Shown here: positions 18,902 to 27,398 of the stretch, piece by piece | Layout of the letters: every line of letters starts with the position of its first letter | Numbering within the stretch: the first letter of the stretch is position 1 | Assembly (NCBI RefSeq): GCF_002213425.1 | Contig: NZ_NJGV01000010.1 | Span: forward strand, 1-64,000 | Direction of reading: 5' to 3' | From: Herbaspirillum aquaticum | GTDB taxonomy: Bacteria; Pseudomonadota; Gammaproteobacteria; Burkholderiales; Burkholderiaceae_D | DNA length: 64,000 bases | Notes under the pieces: model-generated | What the model was told of the DNA's origin: nothing | Databases searched by the model: none | The model's input: the letters and a program-made list of their open reading frames with translations, nothing else | Position numbers and translations under genes: made by a program

Positions 18902-20155
18902 TTAGTTCTTCTGCTTGCTTTCGTTGCCCGGGATGTACGGGCTCCAAGGTTGTGCGCGGATGGTGGTCTTGGTCTTGTAGACCACGTTGAACTGGCCGTC
19001 CGCCTTGATTTCGCCAATCATGACGGGCTTGTGCAGGTGGTGGTTGGTCTTGTCCATTTCCAGCGTGTAGCCCGACGGTGCCTTGTAGGTCTGGCCACCC
19101 ATGGCGGCGATCACCTTGTCGGTGTCGGTGGACTTGGCCTTTTCCACGGCCTGTGCCCACATGTGGATGCCGACGTAGGTGGCTTCCATCGGGTCGTTGG
19201 TCACGACGGTATCGGCGTTGGGCAGGTTCTTGGCCTTGGCGTATTCCTTCCACTTCTTGATGAAGGCGGTGTTGACCGGATTCTTCACCGATTCGAAGTA
19301 GTTCCAGGCGGCCAGGTGGCCCACCAGCGGCTTGGTATCGACACCGCGCAGTTCTTCTTCACCCACCGAGAATGCCACCACCGGCACGTCGGTTGCCTTC
19401 AGGCCGGCGTTGCCCAGTTCCTTGTAGAAGGGCACGTTGGAGTCGCCATTGATGGTCGAGATCACCGCGGTCTTGCCACCGGCGGAGAACTTCTTGATGT
19501 TGGCCACGATGGTCTGGTAGTCGGAGTGGCCGAACGGGGTGTAGACCTCGTCGATGTCGGAATCCTTCACGCCCTTGCTGTGCAGGAAGGCGCGCAGGAT
19601 CTTGTTGGTGGTGCGCGGGTAGACGTAGTCGGTGCCCAGCAGCACGAAGCGCTTGGCGCCGCCGCCTTCCTTGGACATCAGGTATTCCACGGCGGGAATG
19701 GCTTGCTGGTTGGGGGCAGCACCGGTGTAGAAGACGTTCTTCTCCAGTTCTTCACCTTCGTACTGCACCGGGTAGAACAGCAGGCTGTTCAATTCCTTGA
19801 AGACCGGCAGCACCGACTTGCGCGACACCGAGGTCCAGCAGCCGAAGACCACCGAGACCTTGTCCTGGGAGATCAGCTGGCGGGCCTTTTCAGCGAACAG
19901 CGGCCAGTTCGAGGCGGGGTCGACCACCACCGGTTCGAGCTTCTTGCCCATCACGCCGCCGGCGGCGTTGATTTCGTCGATGGTCATCAGGGCCACGTCC
20001 TTCAGGGACGTTTCGGAAATGGCCATGGTGCCCGACAGCGAGTGCAGGATACCGACCTTGATGGTGTCGGCAGCGAAGGCCGAAGGCAGCCAGGAGGATG
20101 CGGCCAGTGCGAATGCGCCCAGAGCGGTGGCTTTCAGTACGGTACGACGTGACAT
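18902..20155 (-). CDS. urtA: Urea ABC transporter substrate-binding protein UrtA
   Basis: Periplasmic urea-binding protein of 417 residues, type I fold of the branched-chain amino acid class. The N-terminus MSRRTVLKATALGAFALAAS has a twin-arginine-like motif with signal cleavage near SAFA. VGILHSLSGTMAISETSL and NDPMEATYVGIHMW are UrtA features. Start at ATG 20155 has GGGAG upstream; the longer frame would hide the signal. It is first in urtABCDE-ureDABCEFG-ureJ, behind a sigma-54 promoter about 45 bases upstream. Confidence 0.96.
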   Translation of the reverse strand: MSRRTVLKATALGAFALAASSWLPSAFAADTIKVGILHSLSGTMAISETSLKDVALMTIDEINAAGGVMGKKLEPVVVDPASNWPLFAEKARQLISQDKVSVVFGCWTSVSRKSVLPVFKELNSLLFYPVQYEGEELEKNVFYTGAAPNQQAIPAVEYLMSKEGGGAKRFVLLGTDYVYPRTTNKILRAFLHSKGVKDSDIDEVYTPFGHSDYQTIVANIKKFSAGGKTAVISTINGDSNVPFYKELGNAGLKATDVPVVAFSVGEEELRGVDTKPLVGHLAAWNYFESVKNPVNTAFIKKWKEYAKAKNLPNADTVVTNDPMEATYVGIHMWAQAVEKAKSTDTDKVIAAMGGQTYKAPSGYTLEMDKTNHHLHKPVMIGEIKADGQFNVVYKTKTTIRAQPWSPYIPGNESKQKN

Positions 20156-20210
20156 GTGGTGCTCCCTCGAGAAAAGTTTTGGAAGAATTTTTTCACTGCC
20201 CAGTCGCTTT

Positions 20211-20226
20211 AGCAGATTGCGTGCCA
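20211..20226 (-). promoter_or_regulatory. Sigma-54 (-24/-12) promoter of urtA
   Basis: On the minus strand the sequence is TGGCACGCAATCTGCT, one mismatch from the consensus TGGCACGNNNNTTGCW. The GG and GC doublets are separated by the required ten bases. Transcription would start near 20199, about 45 bases before the urtA ATG. RpoN control fits urea uptake and urease. Confidence 0.7.
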
Positions 20227-20314
20227 ATGCCCGGCCGAGGGCCTGCGGCCTGCATCAAAGCGGGGCGGGGAGGGGCGGGAAGGGGAGGAAATGTTGTCAG
20301 GTACGCCAGGATTG

Positions 20315-20331
20315 CGCACCAAAGCCGAGCG
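20315..20331 (-). promoter_or_regulatory. Weak NtrC-like half site upstream of urtA
   Basis: The left half GCACCAAA fits the NtrC box TGCACCA closely, but the right half is poor. It lies about 124 bases upstream of the inferred start point and one helical face from the stronger site at 20389. Confidence 0.3.
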
Positions 20332-20388
20332 TCATTGTCGACAGTCCCATGTCGTTGCAGCAATATTCACCAGGCTGGCGCTTGCTCT

Positions 20389-20405
20389 TGCGCGATCTTG
20401 GTGCA
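20389..20405 (-). promoter_or_regulatory. NtrC-like enhancer site upstream of urtA
   Basis: TGCGCGATCTTGGTGCA differs at only two of the twelve half-site bases of the NtrC box TGCACC-N5-GGTGCA. It sits about 198 bases upstream of the inferred sigma-54 start, within normal enhancer range. Confidence 0.5.
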
Positions 20406-20554
20406 TCGCCCAAAGCGCCATGCCATGCGGCTTTGCGCGGAGTTTTCCGACTTCTTGGGGCGTGGGACAGATTGTTCACAATGAGAGTAAACCCGGGCCA
20501 GGCAGCGTGATCCATCACGGTGCCTGGTCTGGCGGAGCGGGTCTGGCCAGGCGC

Positions 20555-21382
20555 CTAGCGCAGCAAAACATGCTGCATGAACTGCCGCAGCGGGAATTCG
20601 ATGAGAGTCTGCAAGGCCACCGGCAACTCCAGCGGACGCATGATCATCTTGATGGTGGTCTCGGGTTTGAGGTTCACGCGCACGGTGCGGCTCATGCGCG
20701 AGGCCAGTTCTTTGACCCGTGCGGGATCGGCTGCCAGTTCCGGTTTGTGCACCATCACCACGTGGCGGATGGCGCAATCGGCATCTTCGCTCTTCAGTTC
20801 CAGGGTGCGTCGGCTGAGGGTGCCGAAGACGCGCGAGCGGCCGATGTTTTCCTGGCGGCGATAGCGGCGGAAGTACTGGTAGAAGTGCTTGTAGTGATTG
20901 ACCTCGTCATTGGCGATGAGGCCGGCCAGGTGCTTCAGTACCGGCTCGTCGGTGGCCCGCGCCAGCGCCCGGTAGTAGGTGGAGGTCCCGGTCTCGACCA
21001 CGCAGCGTGCGGCCAGCTCCTGGGCGCGCGTGGGTTCGAGCAGCTCGACCTTGCAGTACTGCGAGTATTCATCGAGGAAGCCCTGGTAGGCGCGCGGCCA
21101 GTCGAACTCCGGCCAGACATGCTCGACATAGGCGCGCAGGGCCGCGCCATGCTGCAGCTCTTCCTGCTCCCACTGCTCGCGCAGCCAGGTCTCGACTTCG
21201 GCGTCGCCCTTGTAGAACTCCACCAGGTTGTGGGTATAGAGATCCGAACCGCTTTCGACGAAGGAGGCGCAGGCCACCAGGTAGAACAGGTCTTCATCCT
21301 GCCGTACCCGCTCTCGGTCGATACGGTCCAGGTCGATGTCATCGATGGTCCAGTGTTTTTTTTCTTGGCGACTCGGGTTCAT
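20555..21382 (-). CDS. Ferritin-like diiron-fold protein (acyl-ACP desaturase-like)
   Basis: Cytoplasmic helical protein of 275 residues. Two helix motifs typical of diiron four-helix bundles are visible: EELQHG near residue 75 and DEVNHYKHFYQYF near residue 165, each an ExxH, with further glutamates at VESGS and VVETGT. This matches ferritin-like or acyl-ACP-desaturase-like enzymes. The C-terminal third is basic. The reaction is unknown. GAGAGG stands upstream of the ATG. It lies on the same strand as urtA, but the control region between them argues for separate transcription. Confidence 0.7.
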   Translation of the reverse strand: MNPSRQEKKHWTIDDIDLDRIDRERVRQDEDLFYLVACASFVESGSDLYTHNLVEFYKGDAEVETWLREQWEQEELQHGAALRAYVEHVWPEFDWPRAYQGFLDEYSQYCKVELLEPTRAQELAARCVVETGTSTYYRALARATDEPVLKHLAGLIANDEVNHYKHFYQYFRRYRRQENIGRSRVFGTLSRRTLELKSEDADCAIRHVVMVHKPELAADPARVKELASRMSRTVRVNLKPETTIKMIMRPLELPVALQTLIEFPLRQFMQHVLLR

Positions 21383-21542
21383 CTGCTATACCTCTCTTCT
21401 CAAGTGACGGTTGGCATAGCGATATGATGCAGTGCGAGGGCATTGGTTCAGGGCCGCACGGTGCAGCTTGACCTAACTTTGCACATGGCGCGTCCTGGCG
21501 GTGCTGCCTGTCAGTGCTTTGTCAGCCGCAACACTCGGGCGC

Positions 21543-23264
21543 CTACAGCATTTGCGTGGCGTCACTGCCCAGCACCACGCGATTGCGCCCCTGGTATTTG
21601 GCGTGATACAGCGCCTGGTCGGCGATGCGCAGCAATTGTTCGGAGGTGGTCTCTTCATCCGGCTGCAGCGAGGCCACGCCGATACTGGCCGTGATGTAGC
21701 CGAAGGGCGAATCGGCGTGCGGCAGCTTGAGCGCGAAGATGGCCTGGCAGATGTTCTCGGCCTGCTGCACGGCGTGGGCGGTATCGCTCTCGGCGATGAT
21801 GACGCTGAATTCCTCGCCGCCATAGCGTGCGACCAGGTCGGTAGCGCGGCGCGAACTCTTCTGCAATACGCGCGCCACGATGCGCAGGCATTCGTCCCCG
21901 GCCAGGTGGCCATAGCGGTCGTTGTATTTCTTGAAGTAATCCACGTCCAGCATCAACAGGGCCAGCGCATGGCCCGAGCGCACCGAGCGCCGCAGCTCGT
22001 TGGCCAGCACCTCGTCGAAGCGGCGCCGGTTGGCTACCCCCGTCAGGCCATCGGTGGCCGAAAGCGCTTCCAGCTTGCGATTGGCGCGCTCCAGCTCGCG
22101 CGTGCGCAGGGCTACCTGTTCTTCCAGTTCTTCCTTGTTCTGCTGCAGCTTGCCGGCCATCTCGTTGAACTTGCGCGAGAGCACGGCGATCTCGTCACCG
22201 CCGGCCTGCTCCACCCGCACCGTGGTATCACCGCTGCCGGCTTCCTTCATGGCGCCCACCAGGCGCTGCAGCGGCACGCTGATGCTGCGCGCGATCAGTG
22301 CCGAGAGCACCAGCGAGGCCGCAAAGCACAGCAAGCCGATGGCGATGATCTTGTCGCGCACCGAGCGCGTGTCGGCGTTGAGCTTGTCGCTGGGCGTGGC
22401 GCTGACCACCCACCAGGAGGTATGCGGCAACTGCGCGATGGCGGCATAAAAACGCGTGCCGTCGGCGCGCGTATAGGAAATGAAGTCGCTGTTGCGGCGC
22501 TGGCCCAGGCTGGCCGTGATGCCTTCGAGCAGGGCCGGATCGGCGCTGCTGAAGCTGGTATCGCGTCCCTGCACCACCACCGCGCCATCGCTGGCATCGA
22601 CGATGAAGAGGCTGGAATCGTAGCCCAGGTCCACCCCCTCGAAGATGCTGAAGAAGTAGCTCGGCCGCACGCCCACGAAGAGCATGCCGGCCGGACGGTT
22701 GTTGCCGGTGAAGCGGATTTCGCGCAGCATGGCCACGCTCTTCTGGCCATGGCCGCCGTTGTAGAGCGTCCACCATGCGCGCCCGGAGAGGTCCGGCGCT
22801 TCCTCGGCCACGCGGCTGATGTTGCTGGCCAGGGGCGCAAAGATCTGCGGATCGATCACCTGGCGCCGACGGTCCAGCAGGTATTTCTGGTTCACATCGG
22901 GCAGCGAACCGAAGGTATCGAGCAGCACCCGCGCCACGCCGCTGCGGGCGGCGGCAGCGGCGGCATCATCATCGCCGTAGTAGTTGGCCAGCAGGCGTTG
23001 CAGCTTGTCCGACAGCGCCAGCTCTTCACTGATGTCCTCGATCTTTTCCATGCGCAGCATCAGGTTCTGCGAGATCTGCTTGGCCACCTGCACCGAGTAG
23101 GCGCGCACCTTGTCCTGGGTGGCGCGGGTGGTCTCGCGGTAGGCCAGCAGGCCCGAGATCAGCAGCGGTACCAGCGACACCAGGATGAAGGAGTTGATGA
23201 GGCGATAGCGGATCTCGATCTTGCGCAGGAAACCGAGCCAAAGGAAGTCGAGCCGTCTGGGCAT
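21543..23264 (-). CDS. Membrane diguanylate cyclase (dCache-HAMP-GGDEF)
   Basis: Membrane protein of 573 residues that should make cyclic di-GMP. A first membrane helix (about 22-42), a large periplasmic sensor domain of Cache type (about 43-300), a second helix (305-326), HAMP (to about 375), a short coiled coil and a GGDEF domain follow. The active-site motif is YGGEEF (482-486). RATD (473-476), five residues upstream, is the inhibitory site for product feedback. Start at ATG 23264, because the frame upstream overlaps the next gene. It follows a solute-binding lipoprotein gene by 13 bases on the same strand, so that protein may carry the signal. Confidence 0.9.
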   Translation of the reverse strand: MPRRLDFLWLGFLRKIEIRYRLINSFILVSLVPLLISGLLAYRETTRATQDKVRAYSVQVAKQISQNLMLRMEKIEDISEELALSDKLQRLLANYYGDDDAAAAAARSGVARVLLDTFGSLPDVNQKYLLDRRRQVIDPQIFAPLASNISRVAEEAPDLSGRAWWTLYNGGHGQKSVAMLREIRFTGNNRPAGMLFVGVRPSYFFSIFEGVDLGYDSSLFIVDASDGAVVVQGRDTSFSSADPALLEGITASLGQRRNSDFISYTRADGTRFYAAIAQLPHTSWWVVSATPSDKLNADTRSVRDKIIAIGLLCFAASLVLSALIARSISVPLQRLVGAMKEAGSGDTTVRVEQAGGDEIAVLSRKFNEMAGKLQQNKEELEEQVALRTRELERANRKLEALSATDGLTGVANRRRFDEVLANELRRSVRSGHALALLMLDVDYFKKYNDRYGHLAGDECLRIVARVLQKSSRRATDLVARYGGEEFSVIIAESDTAHAVQQAENICQAIFALKLPHADSPFGYITASIGVASLQPDEETTSEQLLRIADQALYHAKYQGRNRVVLGSDATQML

Positions 23265-23277
23265 GGATGGTCTCTCC

Positions 23278-24624
23278 CTACTTGGCCGACAGCCGCGCCT
23301 GCTCGGCGATGGAGTCCTGCAAGGCGCGCGCGGCGCGCGCCGGCGACTGGCGGCCCGACAGCACGGCCTGCAACAGCGGGTGCAGGACATCGATGGTATT
23401 GACCGGCAGCAGCGAGTAATACAGTCCCGGTGCGTTGGCCCCGGCGGCATCGCGTTTCATGTCCTCGACCAGCGCAAACAGGTCGCGGTCACCGCTCACG
23501 TCCGGCGCGATCACGCGAAACGGCGGAATGTTCTGGCGCTTGGCCTGCCAGATCGACATCCCGGGACCATAGAGGAAGTCCAGGAACTGCACCGCCGCCT
23601 CGCGTTGCTGCGCGCTGCTGCGCTGGGCCACGGCAAAACCGGTCTCGCTGCCCAGCACCGGTTCCAGAGGCTGTCCCTTGTCATTCCAGGGTGGCACGAA
23701 TACGCCCACACGCATGTTGCGCCCGTTCATGAGCGTGCCCGCCGCCCAGGTCCCCTGGAAGGTCATGGCTGCGCGGCCTTCGGCGAACTGGCGCAAGGTG
23801 GCGTCATAGCCGGCGCGCAGGCAGTCGGCCTGCACCATCTTCTGCTCCACCAGCGTGCGCAGGCGCGTGAAGATGGCGACCCCGTCGGGGTTGTCCAGCT
23901 GCAGCGAGCCGTCGGCAATGCGTGCGCGCCAGTCCGGTACCTTGGCGGCGACCAGGTTGGCAAAGCCGTAGCTGAAGGGGCCATTGCCCAGCATGTTGGG
24001 GAAGCCACCGGAGAGGGCCAGCGGAATGAAACCGGCCCGGCGCAATGCCGCGCCCGTGGCAAGGAAAGCGTCGAAGTCGGTCGGCGGCGCACTGATGCCG
24101 GCCCGCTCGAACATGTCGCGGTTGTAGTAGATCAGCGTGGTCGCCAGACCCGAGGGAATGCCGTAGCGCCGACCGCCCGGTGAAGTCCACTCGCGTTGCA
24201 GGCCTTCGAGCAACTGGCCCCAGGCCTGGGTGGTGCCGACGTCGGCCAGCAGGCCCTGGTCGGCCAGGGCGGCCGTGTAGGGGCTGGCATTGACCGAGAT
24301 GATGTCGGGCAGGCTGTCGGTGGCGGCGCGCGGCTTGAGGTTTTCTTCGACCGAATTGCCGATCATGAATTGCAGGTTGATGCGCACCTGCGGATGCGCA
24401 CGCATGAAGGCATCGGCCACGCGATGCATCTCTTCGGCCCAGTCGGGTGCCCAGACCAACGCGGTCAGCACTACCGGCTCGGCGGTGGCCATCGCGGTGG
24501 TGCGCGAGGCTGGCGACTCTGCGCTGTCGGTCCGCTCCTCGCTGCGCTCGCAGGCCGTCAGCAGGAGGGCTGCTGCCATCCCTGCGATGAATATCCTGAG
24601 CCCGCGCATGACGCGCACGGTCAT
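23278..24624 (-). CDS. Lipoprotein extracellular solute-binding protein, family 1
   Basis: Binding protein of about 448 residues, sugar/polyamine-type (SBP family 1), with a lipoprotein signal ending in the lipobox LLTAC. Features include LVWAPDWAEEMHRVADAFMRAHP, the TFQGTWAAGTLMN ligand loop and WNDKGQPLEPVLGSETGFAV. I use ATG 24624; ATG 24609 (MRGLRIFIAG) also gives a full lipoprotein signal. No ABC permease or ATPase gene accompanies it. Its only partner is the diguanylate cyclase 13 bases downstream, so a sensory rather than transport role is likely. Confidence 0.85.
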   Translation of the reverse strand: MTVRVMRGLRIFIAGMAAALLLTACERSEERTDSAESPASRTTAMATAEPVVLTALVWAPDWAEEMHRVADAFMRAHPQVRINLQFMIGNSVEENLKPRAATDSLPDIISVNASPYTAALADQGLLADVGTTQAWGQLLEGLQREWTSPGGRRYGIPSGLATTLIYYNRDMFERAGISAPPTDFDAFLATGAALRRAGFIPLALSGGFPNMLGNGPFSYGFANLVAAKVPDWRARIADGSLQLDNPDGVAIFTRLRTLVEQKMVQADCLRAGYDATLRQFAEGRAAMTFQGTWAAGTLMNGRNMRVGVFVPPWNDKGQPLEPVLGSETGFAVAQRSSAQQREAAVQFLDFLYGPGMSIWQAKRQNIPPFRVIAPDVSGDRDLFALVEDMKRDAAGANAPGLYYSLLPVNTIDVLHPLLQAVLSGRQSPARAARALQDSIAEQARLSAK

Positions 24625-25094
24625 GCCTGATGGCCCGCAACTGGAGTGGCAACCCGGATCAGGCACGCCGGTTACTGATGGCGTATATCGGCCACGCATT
24701 GATTTCCCCTGCGGCTAAATTTTCTTGTTTTACAGCAATGCGCATGGTGCTGCCCTGGCCTTCGCCGCATCGCGGTGACTGGTGTCCCGTGACGGGGTGG
24801 AGCCCGCGCTGCGCCTAGCTGCCGCTCCCTTTGCACGATCCCGGCATGTGAGAACAATGACAACAAGTTTGCCAGCTTTTACAAGTTCCTGCACGAATCG
24901 CGCGCGCATTCCTTGTCGTTGCTCAGCTTTTGCCACGGTGCAAGTGAGCGGCGTTTGCGGTACCGCCTGAACGAAAATGAACAGGCCCTTATAATGATGC
25001 CCTCACGCCGCCAGGGGCAATCCTGGTTCATCTTGCATCAACCCGCTTGCATCTTCCCCTCGGCCGAGGGATGCGGCTGTCTCACGATTTCCAC
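24625..25094. other. Divergent promoter region between SBP/DGC and Bcr-type exporter
   Basis: These 470 bases between two divergent genes contain no convincing coding sequence. A consensus TATAAT at 24990-24995 with CTGAAC 17 bases upstream (24967) is the best promoter candidate, reading toward the exporter. Confidence 0.4.
24967..24995 (+). promoter_or_regulatory. Candidate sigma-70 promoter of the Bcr-type exporter
   Basis: A perfect -10 box TATAAT (24990-24995) with a weak -35 box CTGAAC at 17-base spacing. The start point would be near 25002, leaving a leader of about 90 bases. Confidence 0.4.
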
Positions 25095-26318
25095 ATGCAC
25101 AACAAAGATACCCAGCTCTCCATGGGCAAATTCCCCCCATGGCTGGCCGTCCTGGCAGCCTTGACTGCACTGGGCGCGCTGGCCATCGACATGTACCTGC
25201 CCAGCTTCACGGCCATCGCCAAGGATCTCGGCGTGGGCACCAACCTGGTCCAGCTCACGCTCGCTTCTTTCCTCATCGGCCTGGCGGTGGGACAGATGTT
25301 CTATGGTCCGCTGTCGGATCGCTTCGGCCGCAAGCCGCCTTTGTTCTTCGGGATCGCGCTCTACTTCGTTTGCTCCTTGCTGTGCATTTTTGCACAGAGC
25401 ATTGAGACCCTGATCGTGCTGCGTTTGTTCCAGGGTTTGGGCGGCAGCGCCGGCATGGTTATCCCGCGCGCCATGGTGCGTGATCGCATGGGGGCCGAGG
25501 GATCGGCCAAGGCGTTCTCGATGCTGATGCTGGTGTTCGGGCTGGCACCGATCCTGGCACCCTTCATCGGCGGCCTGATGCTGGTCTTTGCCAGCTGGCG
25601 CGGCATCTTCGTGGTACTGACCATCTTCGGCCTGCTGTGCATGCTGGGCACCCGCAAATATCTCACCGAAACGGTGGACGTATCCCGCGCCGAACCGCTG
25701 CACCTGGGGCGTACCTTGCGGCAGTACTGGGGTTTGTTGCGCCATCGCCAGTTCATGTCCTTCGTGCTGTGCGGAGGGCTGGTGCAGGCGGGCATGTTCG
25801 CCTACATCGCAGGTGGTCCGTTCGTGGTGATCGAGCTGCACGGGATCAAGCCGCAGTATTTCGGTTTCGTGTTTGCGTCCAACGCCATCGGCTTGATCGC
25901 CGCTTCGCAGATCAATGCGCGCCTGGTGGTCAAGCGCTCGGCCGAACGCGTGCTGGGCAAGGTGCTGTGGGTACCGGCCGGCCTGTCGCTGGCGGTGGTG
26001 CTGGCCGTCCTGGCGGGACTGGAAAGCCTGCCGCTGCTGCTGTTCGGTTTCTTCGGTTTCCTGACGGCTTATGGTTTCACCGGCCCGAATGCAACCGCCA
26101 TTGCGCTCAAGCACCAAGGTCGCCAGGCAGGCACCGCTGCGGCCCTGATGGGCACGCTGCAGTTCGGCATGGGCGTGCTCTCGGGGGTGGTGATGAGCCT
26201 GTGGCATGACGGCACGGCCTTGCCGCTGGTGTCGGTGATGGCCATCTGCGGCGTGAGCGCCTTCCTGCTGTATCACTTCGTGGCCAAGCATGAGCCCGTG
26301 ACGCCGGCCATGCACTGA
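25095..26318 (+). CDS. MFS drug-resistance transporter, Bcr/CflA family
   Basis: Inner-membrane exporter of 407 residues with twelve predicted helices. Family marks are ALAIDMYLPSFTAIAKDLG at the first helix, GPLSDRFGRKPPL in loop 2-3, and VIPRAMVRDRM. It should use the proton gradient to expel small hydrophobic compounds. A TTG at 25047 could also open the frame. I prefer ATG 25095 (MHNKDTQLSM), since helix 1 begins soon after it. A terminator follows 33 bases downstream. Confidence 0.88.
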   Translation: MHNKDTQLSMGKFPPWLAVLAALTALGALAIDMYLPSFTAIAKDLGVGTNLVQLTLASFLIGLAVGQMFYGPLSDRFGRKPPLFFGIALYFVCSLLCIFAQSIETLIVLRLFQGLGGSAGMVIPRAMVRDRMGAEGSAKAFSMLMLVFGLAPILAPFIGGLMLVFASWRGIFVVLTIFGLLCMLGTRKYLTETVDVSRAEPLHLGRTLRQYWGLLRHRQFMSFVLCGGLVQAGMFAYIAGGPFVVIELHGIKPQYFGFVFASNAIGLIAASQINARLVVKRSAERVLGKVLWVPAGLSLAVVLAVLAGLESLPLLLFGFFGFLTAYGFTGPNATAIALKHQGRQAGTAAALMGTLQFGMGVLSGVVMSLWHDGTALPLVSVMAICGVSAFLLYHFVAKHEPVTPAMH

Positions 26319-26350
26319 GCGCCGCACGGCGGTTGCCCAAGACAATTTCC

Positions 26351-26377
26351 AGCCCGGCCACGTGCCGGGCTTTTTTG
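26351..26377 (+). terminator. Intrinsic terminator after the Bcr-type exporter
   Basis: Stem GCCCGGC/GCCGGGC with a 5-base loop (26352-26370), followed by six T. Plus orientation. Confidence 0.85.
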
Positions 26378-26420
26378 TGCCCGCACGGCCTGCAAGGCTT
26401 GCGCGATTTTCGGGATCGCG

Positions 26421-26437
26421 TTCACCCCCGGGGTGCG
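26421..26437 (+). promoter_or_regulatory. NtrC-like enhancer site upstream of the GntR operon
   Basis: TTCACCCCCGGGGTGCG matches ten of the twelve half-site bases of TGCACC-N5-GGTGCA. It is centred about 146 bases upstream of the start predicted from the sigma-54 promoter at 26549. Confidence 0.4.
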
Positions 26438-26548
26438 TGCCGCCTCAGGAACGTACATGGCGGCACGTCGTGACAGCGGTCCCGGCGATGTGTGCCTTTG
26501 CGCGCAAAGCCGCACCGTAGCTGGGATTGCGGTCGCAACGCCGTCGGG

Positions 26549-26564
26549 TGGCACGCTCATTGCT
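26549..26564 (+). promoter_or_regulatory. Sigma-54 (-24/-12) promoter of the GntR/ureide operon
   Basis: TGGCACGCTCATTGCT is a perfect match to the sigma-54 consensus TGGCACGNNNNTTGCW, with ten bases between GG and GC. The start would be near 26575, leaving a 37-base leader before the GntR gene. Confidence 0.75.
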
Positions 26565-26578
26565 GAAGAGTCCTTCGC

Positions 26579-26587
26579 GGTCTGACC
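26579..26587. promoter_or_regulatory. Candidate GntR autoregulatory operator
   Basis: GGTCTGACC is a perfect 4+1+4 palindrome that fits the FadR/PdhR-type half site GGTC. It lies at the predicted transcription start, 25 bases before the GntR start codon, where a repressor would block its own operon. Confidence 0.35.
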
Positions 26588-26611
26588 AGTCAGGCCAATG
26601 AGGACTCCACC

Positions 26612-27307
26612 ATGAGCATGCCCAACATCGCAGCACAGACCTTGCAGCGGCAGATACTCTCCGGCACCTATGCGCCCGGGGCCATGCTGCCCAGCCAGCG
26701 CGAACTGGCCGAGTCCATGGGCATCAGCCGCGCCTCGCTGCGGGAGGCCTTGTCGATGCTGGAGGCGCTGGGCTTCATCCGTTCGGTTCCCGGCAAGGGC
26801 ACGCTGGTGAGCCAGCGCCAGGAAGGCCGCGAGGCCCCGCCCCAGCCGCCCGCCGGTGAAGAAGGGGCCGCCGCTGCGGCACTGGACCTGGCAGCCGTGT
26901 TCCAGTTGCGCTATGCGCTGGAGTCGGCCGCTGCCGCCCTGGCTGCGCGCCATATCAGTGCGCATGCCACGCCGCGCCTGTGGGGGATCCAGGCGCGCTT
27001 CGAAGAGGCACTCAAGAATCTCGACCTGGTCAGCGCCTCGCATGCCGACCTGGAATTCCACCAACTGCTGGCCGAACTGTCCGGCAACCCCGCCTTTTCC
27101 CAGGTAGTGCGCCAGTTCGAGCGCCCCATCAGCCACAGCCTGCGCGTGCCCTTCGCCGACCGCGAACGCATCTGGGCACCTGCCGTGGAGCATCGCGCGG
27201 TCGCCGCCGCCATCTCCGCCGGTGATATCGAAGGCGCGCGCCAGGCCATGCAGCAGCACATCGTCAACGCCGCCCAACGCGTCGGTCTCTCATTCTCTCC
27301 GCCCTGA
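26612..27307 (+). CDS. GntR-family transcriptional regulator, FadR subfamily
   Basis: Regulator of 231 residues. The N-terminal winged helix (about 5-68) shows LPSQRELAESMGISRASLREAL and LEALGFIRSVPGKGTLV. An alanine- and proline-rich linker is followed by an all-helical FCD ligand domain with the metal-binding layout ADLEFHQLL, FERPISHSLR and EHRAVAAAI. It stands first, 92 bases before a dipeptide-type transporter, and probably responds to that operon's substrate. It lies behind a sigma-54 promoter. Confidence 0.9.
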   Translation: MSMPNIAAQTLQRQILSGTYAPGAMLPSQRELAESMGISRASLREALSMLEALGFIRSVPGKGTLVSQRQEGREAPPQPPAGEEGAAAAALDLAAVFQLRYALESAAAALAARHISAHATPRLWGIQARFEEALKNLDLVSASHADLEFHQLLAELSGNPAFSQVVRQFERPISHSLRVPFADRERIWAPAVEHRAVAAAISAGDIEGARQAMQQHIVNAAQRVGLSFSPP

Positions 27308-27398
27308 AGGCAGGGCGCCTGATCGTGTTCTTGGCTTCGCGCAGTTTCAGTGGCATCCGTAGTTTCCATCGTCGTCCCTCAACCAGGAAAGCACCGAT

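Larger units (their letters stand above)
20156..20554 (-). promoter_or_regulatory. urtA upstream control region (no gene)
   Basis: These 399 bases hold no supported gene. On the minus strand they carry the sigma-54 promoter at 20211-20226 and NtrC-like sites at 20389-20405 and, weaker, at 20315-20331. The two NtrC-like sites are 74 bases apart, close to seven helical turns. This is a standard enhancer layout for a nitrogen-controlled operon. Confidence 0.6.

Noticed and set aside
21501-23402. A 633-codon plus-strand frame opposite the diguanylate cyclase
   Set aside because: The minus strand shows GGEEF, HAMP and membrane helices. The plus frame is His/Gln/Arg-rich shadow sequence.
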